Positions 59,601-64,000 of a stretch of 64,000 nt of DNA are shown here, in pieces (within the stretch, counting starts at the first letter, position 1; each line of letters opens with the position of its first letter). The position numbers were made by a program, and so were the translations under genes. The notes under the pieces were generated by a model. That model searched no databases and was not told where the DNA came from. It was given only the letters and a program-made list of their open reading frames with translations. This DNA is from Treponema sp. (GTDB lineage Bacteria; Spirochaetota; Spirochaetia; Treponematales; Treponemataceae): the NCBI GenBank assembly GCA_022510845.1, contig JAFLSR010000002.1, positions 1 through 64,000 on the forward strand. The letters run 5' to 3'.

Positions 59601-60940
59601 TCATTTTCGCTGGAAAGATTCTCAGTTTTACGGAAGACGAAATTCTTGTCGCGTCCGCAATCGCGCTCAACCTTGCAGAAAAATCATTTGCTTCGCGATG
59701 GTCGCTCGACAGAAAATTCTGTGAATATATGCGAAATGCGGCAGTGGAAATTCCCGCCGCGCGCGACATTTTGTACAGGGCGTTTTTGCTCACGAAACTC
59801 GCTTTGCCCAAGTTCGACGCGAAGAATCAAAAAAAGGTCGCGCTTGCATTCGCGCAATTTGCCTGTGATTCAAGCGACGCGCCTGCCCTCAGCCGCGCGA
59901 ACGAATTCGATAATGTCGTCTGGTTCAACAAAGAAGAATTGGCAAGGACGCTTTTCTTGATGGCGCAGAATGAGTTTGTCGAAGGCGCGAATTCGGAAAA
60001 AGAAATTCTTTCTTTGTACAAAACCCTTTTTGTCGCCCAGGAAAAGGCCGAGTACAAATGCTTGAATTTCATCGAAACGTTCGCAGAAAAGAAAAAATCT
60101 GTGTCGAAAAAATCGACTGGCGCAAAGGCTGCAAAGTCATCTGAAAAAAAATCAGAAAAGACAGCCGCAACAAAAACACAGGCGAAAAAAGCCGCCACAA
60201 AAGCGACTTCCGCAAAGGCGACCGCTAAAAAAGAAGTTACATCGAAAGCGTCCGCTGCAAAAGCGACAGCAAAAAAGGAAAGCGCAACAAAAATTTCTGC
60301 GAAGGCTACGCCGGCGAAAAAAGCGAGCGCAAAGACCGAAGCAGAAAAGAAGGTGGCGAAAAAGACTGGCGCAAAATCAACGGCGAAAACTTCCGCAAGC
60401 GGCGCAACGAAAAAAAGCGAAGTGAAAAAGCCTGTAGCGGAAAAGAAAACAGTTGCAAAAACATCTGCGAAAAAGACTGCCGCAAAAGCCGCGCCCAAAA
60501 AAGAAGCCGCCGTAAAAACCGCCGTAAAAACCGCTGTGAAAAAAGCTGCCGCAAAAGCAACGCCTGCGAAAGCGACAATCGCGAAGACAGCCTCAAAGTC
60601 GGCTGTGAAAAAGGCGAGCGAAAAAGTCGTCGTAGGAAAAAGTGCCGCAAAAAAATCGGGCGCGAAATCTGCGGCAAAAACTTCCGCAGGCGCAACAAAA
60701 ACGAGCGGAACGAAAAAGCCTGTAGCGGAAAAGAAGACGGTTGCAAAACCTTCTGCGAAAAAATCCGCGCCCGCAAAAAAACTCGCTCTAAAAGAGGCTT
60801 CCGCGAAAGTGAAAACATCTTCTGCTAAAACGCCTGCAACAAAAGCGGCTCCAAAGAAAACAGCCGCAACAAAGAATGCCACTTCCTCGAAAAAAAAGGC
60901 GAAGGATGATTCTCTTGCGGTGAAGAAAACTAAAAAATAA
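56618..60940 (+). CDS. GH13 amylase-like protein with a histone-H1-like Lys/Ala tail
   Basis: From the ATG at 56618 (GGGAGA just upstream) the protein is 1440 residues. Residues ~1-270 are a helical domain of unknown role. A GH13 barrel follows: LASDMVPNHTAMDSRW (region I), IIRFDAAMVL (nucleophile Asp), LLAEAFWMM (acid Glu), and FMNNPDEETA (region IV, where the usual NHD reads NPD). A helical domain runs to ~1155. The last ~280 residues are nearly all Lys, Ala, Ser, Thr and Pro in AKKxA-type repeats, like linker histones and bacterial HctB/AlgP tails. There is no signal peptide. Sugar hydrolysis or transfer on internal polysaccharide is likely; the tail could bind nucleic acid, ribosomes or polyanionic glycans. 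The tail frame is intact to the stop. Confidence 0.85.
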   Translation: MKLSYNEFHISKVVRDKCNFSQSLYSSTGNVIIASLQNVRIFTERLNKYFDSLGMSEKRVSAGQINAMGLIDEILHFVSMLYRRDGIKSSFEGALSALDEKFGREKIDEMLKNFCEEFPPTAVYRGEISVEEYLSLSAVDSGTGFERTNREATFEELMMLHLANENPAFKPFTILFNDLHLRKNPIYMEAWEETEKYFKTQKKFGPFNNDFITFLREPMNYSPKSLRGQLQYILKHWMFLIGEWLKKRLLASLDTLSEEEKAAWHPTTGGEVNMEPYNYDNLMNEYERFSPDRDWMPKVVLMAKTILVWLDQLTKKYGYPITRLDQIPDSELDALRDEGFTGLWLIGLWERSNASKRIKQICGNPEAASSAYSLMDYTIAGNLGGWEAVDNLRRRLWARGIRLASDMVPNHTAMDSRWVVERPDLFVQRRDNPFPQYTYNGENLSYDGRVGVYLEDHYYSKSDCAVVFKRVDNATGDTRYIYHGNDGTGMPWNDTAQIDFLNPAAREAVMQEILHVARNFPIIRFDAAMVLAKKHIRRLWYPEPGHGGDIATRSESAISSSDFEAAIPNEFWREVVDRVAQEVPDTLLLAEAFWMMEGYFVRTLGMHRVYNSAFMNMLKKEENQKYRDTVKNTIKFDPEILKRYVNFMNNPDEETAVAQFGKGDKYFGVCTLMVTMPGLPMFGHGQLEGFEEKYGMEYTRAYRNEKPDEDLMNRHRHDIFPLMHKRYLFAQVEDFLFYDVWDNGSVNENVFAYSNRSGNEYAVVFYNNKYERATGWIKQSCEYAVKSGDDKAMKSRSISEGLGLTAEDDKFLIFREHRSGLWFVRKCADICQSGMFISLNGFECQIMLDIHQVSDTLDKKWSTLCSVLNGRGCYDLEVEWQEYRYHKLYVALEKFAGGDFFAKANALFAKPNAAAAKKFLESVKKDGIDFYKVASSFAEEEAKVFGIKIAKKTAEKQFAGFEKSFKEILKMVPAKKSASAQKAKSLDKAKSKAEFIFAGKILSFTEDEILVASAIALNLAEKSFASRWSLDRKFCEYMRNAAVEIPAARDILYRAFLLTKLALPKFDAKNQKKVALAFAQFACDSSDAPALSRANEFDNVVWFNKEELARTLFLMAQNEFVEGANSEKEILSLYKTLFVAQEKAEYKCLNFIETFAEKKKSVSKKSTGAKAAKSSEKKSEKTAATKTQAKKAATKATSAKATAKKEVTSKASAAKATAKKESATKISAKATPAKKASAKTEAEKKVAKKTGAKSTAKTSASGATKKSEVKKPVAEKKTVAKTSAKKTAAKAAPKKEAAVKTAVKTAVKKAAAKATPAKATIAKTASKSAVKKASEKVVVGKSAAKKSGAKSAAKTSAGATKTSGTKKPVAEKKTVAKPSAKKSAPAKKLALKEASAKVKTSSAKTPATKAAPKKTAATKNATSSKKKAKDDSLAVKKTKK

Positions 60941-60988
60941 TTTTACTCTGCGATTCACTGTGCAAGATTTTTTGTGGACTTGAGTTGC

Positions 60989-61022
60989 AAAAAACAGCGA
61001 CCAAAAGTGGTCGCTGTTTTTT
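60989..61022. terminator. Strong bidirectional terminator
   Basis: Perfect 15-bp arms AAAAAACAGCGACCA (60989-61003) and TGGTCGCTGTTTTTT (61008-61022) flank an AAAG loop, with T-tracts on both strands. It separates the amylase-like gene from the convergent threonine-synthase-like gene and abuts the latter's stop codon. Confidence 0.95.
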
Positions 61023-62339
61023 TTATGCGTTTGCGCGTATTTCGTCAAAAACCTTTATCAATTCTTCGCGCGTCTTTATCGCTTTTCGCTCCAGTTTGAA
61101 CGGCATCTGCACGTCCAAAATATTTTGCGGAACGGAAATCGTTTCGCCTAAAGTGTGGCGAACGAAGTCTGATGAGTAGGCTGGATGGTCGCGCTGAATC
61201 AAAACCACCGCATCGCCCGAACCTGTTTCCAAGTTTCCGGTTTTTTTCACTGCCGCGAAAGCGCGAGAAGTGGCCCTGTCTGTAACAAGCGAATATTTTT
61301 TGTACAATTCTTTTGCCGCGTCCTCGGCCTCTGCATCGGAAACTTTCGCGGTGTAAATGAAACTCTTTATCATCGCCGAATGGCCTGCAAAGAAATTTTC
61401 AAGGCGTTCGAGATTGCTCGGCACGCTCGGATCGATGGGGGCGCGCTCCTCTTTGGGCACGAGTGAATCCGAAATCATCGGATAGCCCTGGATGTCAACG
61501 TTGAGCGCGCCGCTTGCAGGAACAATTAGACCGCTCATCGGAAGCGAAAGCCTCCAACTGTAAAGTCCCGCAACCAAGTTGCTGTAGTTTCCTGGAGCCA
61601 GCGCGTAATAGATGTCGCCCGAAACTTTTTTCTTGAGGCGCGAAAAAGCGTAGGTGTAGAAAAATGAATGCGGTAAAAGTCTGCCTATGTTTGCCGTGGT
61701 GGAAATCGTGAGCGTGTATTTTTCTACAAGCGAACGGTCGGAAAGAATTTCGCGTACAAGTTTCCTGCACAGTTCTTCGTCGCCGTCCACTTCCACCGGA
61801 AAAACATTTCCGCCGTTCCAAAAAAAATCCTTTTCGCAAAGTCCGCGCAGTTGGCCTTTTGGATAAACCAAAACCGATTTTATGTTTCGCTTTTCGCGCA
61901 TGACGCGGCTCAAAATCGCGCCGTGATTTCCGGTGGTGATGTCCAGCAGAATCGGTTTTCTGTCCTGCAAAATTGAAATTGTTTCAAGGCAAGAAACCAA
62001 ATACGAAATTCCGAAATCGCGGTGGCATCCTGTTGGCCCGCTGAAAAGTTCCATCGTAAAAAGATTCTCGTCGAGTTGTCTCACATTCGGCTCAAACGGA
62101 AAGGCGTGCGTTACGATTGTTTCGCAGATTATCGGAGATAATTCATCGTTCAAGCACGCGCTTGTGAGCGCGCCCGCAATCGAAGAAAAAGGCGTTTTTT
62201 CGTCCATATATAAAATCCAGCGGCGAAGGTTGGCGTTGCCGTCGGGAACATAAAGCCCGCCGTCACTCGGCAGCGCGTCCAAAAGCACATTCAAAAAGCC
62301 GCTATCCAGATTTTTATTTCTTGTACTTGTAAATCGCAT
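61023..62339 (-). CDS. Threonine-synthase-like protein lacking the PLP lysine
   Basis: The 438-residue protein follows the ThrC plan: an N-terminal SDGGLYVPDGNANL, FTMELFSGPTGCHRDFGISY (~95-114), the PLP phosphate loop LDITTGNHGAILSR (~138), and a C-terminal SDAEAEDAAKELYKKYSLV. In active ThrC the segment reads GPTxxFKDFG with Lys as the Schiff base; here it is GPTGCHRDFG, so Lys is replaced by Arg. Threonine synthesis is therefore doubtful unless another Lys takes over. The frame is otherwise intact and well expressed by its own promoter. It may have acquired a different role, e.g. phosphohydrolase or regulatory. Confidence 0.8.
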   Translation of the reverse strand: MRFTSTRNKNLDSGFLNVLLDALPSDGGLYVPDGNANLRRWILYMDEKTPFSSIAGALTSACLNDELSPIICETIVTHAFPFEPNVRQLDENLFTMELFSGPTGCHRDFGISYLVSCLETISILQDRKPILLDITTGNHGAILSRVMREKRNIKSVLVYPKGQLRGLCEKDFFWNGGNVFPVEVDGDEELCRKLVREILSDRSLVEKYTLTISTTANIGRLLPHSFFYTYAFSRLKKKVSGDIYYALAPGNYSNLVAGLYSWRLSLPMSGLIVPASGALNVDIQGYPMISDSLVPKEERAPIDPSVPSNLERLENFFAGHSAMIKSFIYTAKVSDAEAEDAAKELYKKYSLVTDRATSRAFAAVKKTGNLETGSGDAVVLIQRDHPAYSSDFVRHTLGETISVPQNILDVQMPFKLERKAIKTREELIKVFDEIRANA

Positions 62340-62345
62340 TCACAC

Positions 62346-62374
62346 ATTATAGCACAGTGTGGGAATTTGTTGAA
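62346..62374 (-). promoter_or_regulatory. Promoter of the ThrC-like gene, predicting a leaderless mRNA
   Basis: On the minus strand TTCAAC (62369-62374), a 17-nt spacer and perfect TATAAT (62346-62351), ending 6 nt before the ATG at 62339. There is no Shine-Dalgarno. Confidence 0.6.
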
Positions 62375-62421
62375 TAGGTTTCGACTAAAATCGATTGAAG
62401 AATTCTGCGCAAAGTTTAGGG

Positions 62422-62441
62422 GAGGGGAAAGCCTTCCCCTC
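62422..62441. repeat. GC-rich hairpin GAGGGGAA/TTCCCCTC
   Basis: An 8-bp perfect stem with loop AGCC. It lies in the 357-bp gap between the ThrC-like gene and purA. It could terminate transcription from purA, though no T-run follows on the minus strand. Confidence 0.5.
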
Positions 62442-62482
62442 GCTCCAGCCCGTTCCACGGTCTTCCGCTACCCCTTCTAGTC

Positions 62483-62679
62483 GCAACAAGTTGCTTGCGA
62501 GTTTTCGTTTGCTCTGCTTCCGAAAACTCACGAAGGCAAACTTTGCGTTCGTGCTGTTTCGCTACCTTTGGAAATAGCCTCTGCACCGTTACGGTCGCAA
62601 GGCATTGCCTTGCTAACGAGTTTCGCAGAGCGAAACTCGCGAATATGAATATAAATTTCCGCAAGGGGCTTCAAAAAAG
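62483..62679. repeat. Nested palindromic intergenic repeat, best-preserved copy
   Basis: GCAAC-AA-GTTGC (62483-62494), GAGTTTTCG with CGAAAACTC (62500-62530), GCAAGGC/GCCTTGC (62597-62603, 62607-62613), CGAGTTTCG/CGAAACTCG (62617-62625, 62631-62639), then TTTCCGCAAGGGGCTTCAAA. Two halves of the family seem joined here around ~65 bp of other sequence. The same order occurs at 49587-49733. Confidence 0.7.
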
Positions 62680-62696
62680 AGATGCTCTTACTGAAA

Positions 62697-63935
62697 TCAT
62701 TTCGCCGCTTCTTTTTTCCACGGACTTGTTCTGGTGTATGTTTCGTTACGCTCGCTTCCTACCGAAACTATTCCCACCGGCGTGTTCGTGAATTCTTCGA
62801 TGAACTCAATGTACGCTTTGGCGTTCTTGGGCATTTTGGAATACGAGCCGCATTCTTTGAGGTTTTTCTTCCAGCCCTTGAATTTTTGCAAGACAGGCTT
62901 TGCCGAGTTGAGGGCGGGAATGCTCGTGGGAAATTCCGTGACGATTTTTCCATCGATTTCGTATGCGACGCACGCTTCGATTTCGTCCATCGTGTCGTAG
63001 ATGTCCAAATGAGTGAGTACCAACGAATCAATCGAATTGACATGGCAGGCGTAGCGAAGCGCCACCAAATCCAAATATCCGCAACGGCGCGGCCGCCCGG
63101 TGGTAACTCCGAATTCGTTTCCTGTCTTGCGCACGAAATCGCAAAGCTCGCCTTCGCTTTCCGAATTGAATTCGCTCGGCATCGGCCCATTTCCTACGCG
63201 GGTTTCGTATGCCTTGAACACGCCGAAAATCCTGTCAATCGCGCGCGGCCCGATTCCTGAGCCTGTGGAAGCCCCCGCCGAACAGGAAGCCCCGCTCGAA
63301 ACATAGGGATAAGTTCCGCTGTCGATGTCGAGCATCGCGCCCTGTGCGCCTTCGAACAAAATGTTCTCTTTGCGGCATTTCCACATTTCTTCGGCGATGT
63401 TCACGCGCATGGAAAGAAGCCGTTCCATGTACGGCGCAAGGAATTTTTTGTCCGCCGCGTCCAGGTCGTCCATCTTTTCCTGCCAGTCCAAATCGGCAAG
63501 CCGGATTCCGTCGCGCTCGGATTTCTGCGAATACGTCGTTCCGATTCCGCGCCCAGTCGTGCCAATCGGACGCTTGCGGGCGGCATCACGCTTTTTGTCC
63601 ATCTCGCGATAGCCGGGCAAAACGATGTGCGCCCTGTCCGAGATGAAAACGCGGCCTTTCCATTTTATTCCATTGTCCTCAAGCATTTTCAGTTCGTCGA
63701 AAAGCGCTTCAGGGTCAATCACCATTCCGGAACCGAGGAACACGGTTTTTTCAGGATAAAGGATTCCCGATGGCACTTGGTGCAGCGCGTACTTTTTTTT
63801 GCCCACGACAATCGTGTGACCAGCGTTCGCGCCGCCTGCGAAACGCACGACATATTTTGCCTTCTCTGCCAAAAAATCCACAATCTTGCCTTTGCCTTCG
63901 TCGCCCCATTGAGCGCCCATTACAACAACATTCAT
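62697..63935 (-). CDS. purA: Adenylosuccinate synthetase PurA
   Basis: The 412-residue enzyme starts MNVVVMGAQWGDEGKGKIVD with the P-loop Asp and GDEGKGK, and contains GGANAGHTIV, IGTTGRGIGTTYSQK (~120), FEGAQGAMLDIDSGTYPYVS and TGRPRRCGYLDLVALRYA. It joins IMP and aspartate with GTP in AMP synthesis. The ATG at 63935 follows GGAGG closely; an upstream extension to 63983 overlaps the promoter and is rejected. It is slightly short but complete. Confidence 0.96.
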   Translation of the reverse strand: MNVVVMGAQWGDEGKGKIVDFLAEKAKYVVRFAGGANAGHTIVVGKKKYALHQVPSGILYPEKTVFLGSGMVIDPEALFDELKMLEDNGIKWKGRVFISDRAHIVLPGYREMDKKRDAARKRPIGTTGRGIGTTYSQKSERDGIRLADLDWQEKMDDLDAADKKFLAPYMERLLSMRVNIAEEMWKCRKENILFEGAQGAMLDIDSGTYPYVSSGASCSAGASTGSGIGPRAIDRIFGVFKAYETRVGNGPMPSEFNSESEGELCDFVRKTGNEFGVTTGRPRRCGYLDLVALRYACHVNSIDSLVLTHLDIYDTMDEIEACVAYEIDGKIVTEFPTSIPALNSAKPVLQKFKGWKKNLKECGSYSKMPKNAKAYIEFIEEFTNTPVGIVSVGSERNETYTRTSPWKKEAAK

Positions 63936-63954
63936 CGAGCCTCCAAACCAAAAC

Positions 63955-63983
63955 ATTATAGCATAGAACGCGCAGTTGTGCAA
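63955..63983 (-). promoter_or_regulatory. Promoter of purA
   Basis: On the minus strand TTGCAC (63978-63983), a 17-nt spacer and TATAAT (63955-63960), leaving a short leader with GGAGG. Unlike its neighbours this gene therefore has a normal leader. Confidence 0.78.
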
Positions 63984-64000
63984 GGATAGGAATTGTTTGA

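Noticed and set aside
59827..60882. Long minus-strand reading frame rich in Ala/Phe/Val opposite the amylase tail
   Set aside because: It is the mirror image of the AAA/GCN-rich Lys/Ala repeats; there is no start signal or plausible fold.

Overview
The window reads as bacterial chromosome from a spirochaete, most likely a host-associated Treponema. This is an inference, not a database match. The supporting features are lipoproteins with short spirochaete-type lipoboxes (LVSC, FVSC, ISSC, TTSC), a PotABCD polyamine transporter with two tandem PotD lipoproteins, a small stand-alone FliL-like protein, soluble carbohydrate enzymes (GH3, GH13, MalQ, GH16), and AT-rich intergenic DNA packed with palindromes. 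No rRNA, tRNA, CRISPR array, insertion sequence or phage structural gene is visible.

Layout. 1-9450 is an accessory island. Tandem palindromic repeats (9-219) precede a PLD-nuclease/SNF2-type helicase, an Eco57I-like adenine methyltransferase with its own specificity region, and a third protein ending in a HEPN-like R-X4-H motif (DUF4209-like). A serine-recombinase relic lies at the right edge. This is the best candidate for an unusual defence system. 9551-20800 holds a GH3 beta-glucosidase, an Rsm22-like methyltransferase, a MerR regulator, an unusual PtsI-Der fusion, RlmE, a LysM/M23 peptidase, an ECF sigma/anti-sigma operon and a FliL-like protein. 20968-27157 (minus) looks like one five-gene operon: a nucleotide-sugar 4,6-dehydratase, a DegT aminotransferase and three subunits of a molybdenum-hydroxylase-like complex with eroded catalytic motifs. 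27389-43295 carries two GGDEF/EAL proteins, a low-molecular-weight phosphatase, a lipoprotein, GlnA with an ANTAR regulator, GlmS, a GH16 lipoprotein, a Gfo/Idh/MocA oxidoreductase, a nucleoside phosphorylase and a DEAD-box helicase. 43752-49454 is potABC plus two potD genes. 49871-63935 holds ClpP, a GNAT protein, a DbpA-like RNA-binding protein, an MBL hydrolase, UppP, a TSCPD protein, MalQ, a GH13 protein with a histone-H1-like tail, a threonine-synthase-like protein lacking the PLP lysine, and PurA.

Two non-coding patterns cross gene boundaries. First, several genes have a sigma-70-type promoter with a 17-nt spacer whose -10 box ends only 6-8 nt before the ATG, predicting leaderless mRNAs. 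Second, a modular element of four consecutive hairpins sits immediately upstream of the Shine-Dalgarno of glmS, potD1 and uppP. Its stems differ completely between copies but remain self-complementary, while linkers and one loop are conserved. Shorter relatives lie upstream of the GH3 gene and glnA. Most carbohydrate, polyamine and housekeeping genes otherwise look intact and ordinary.
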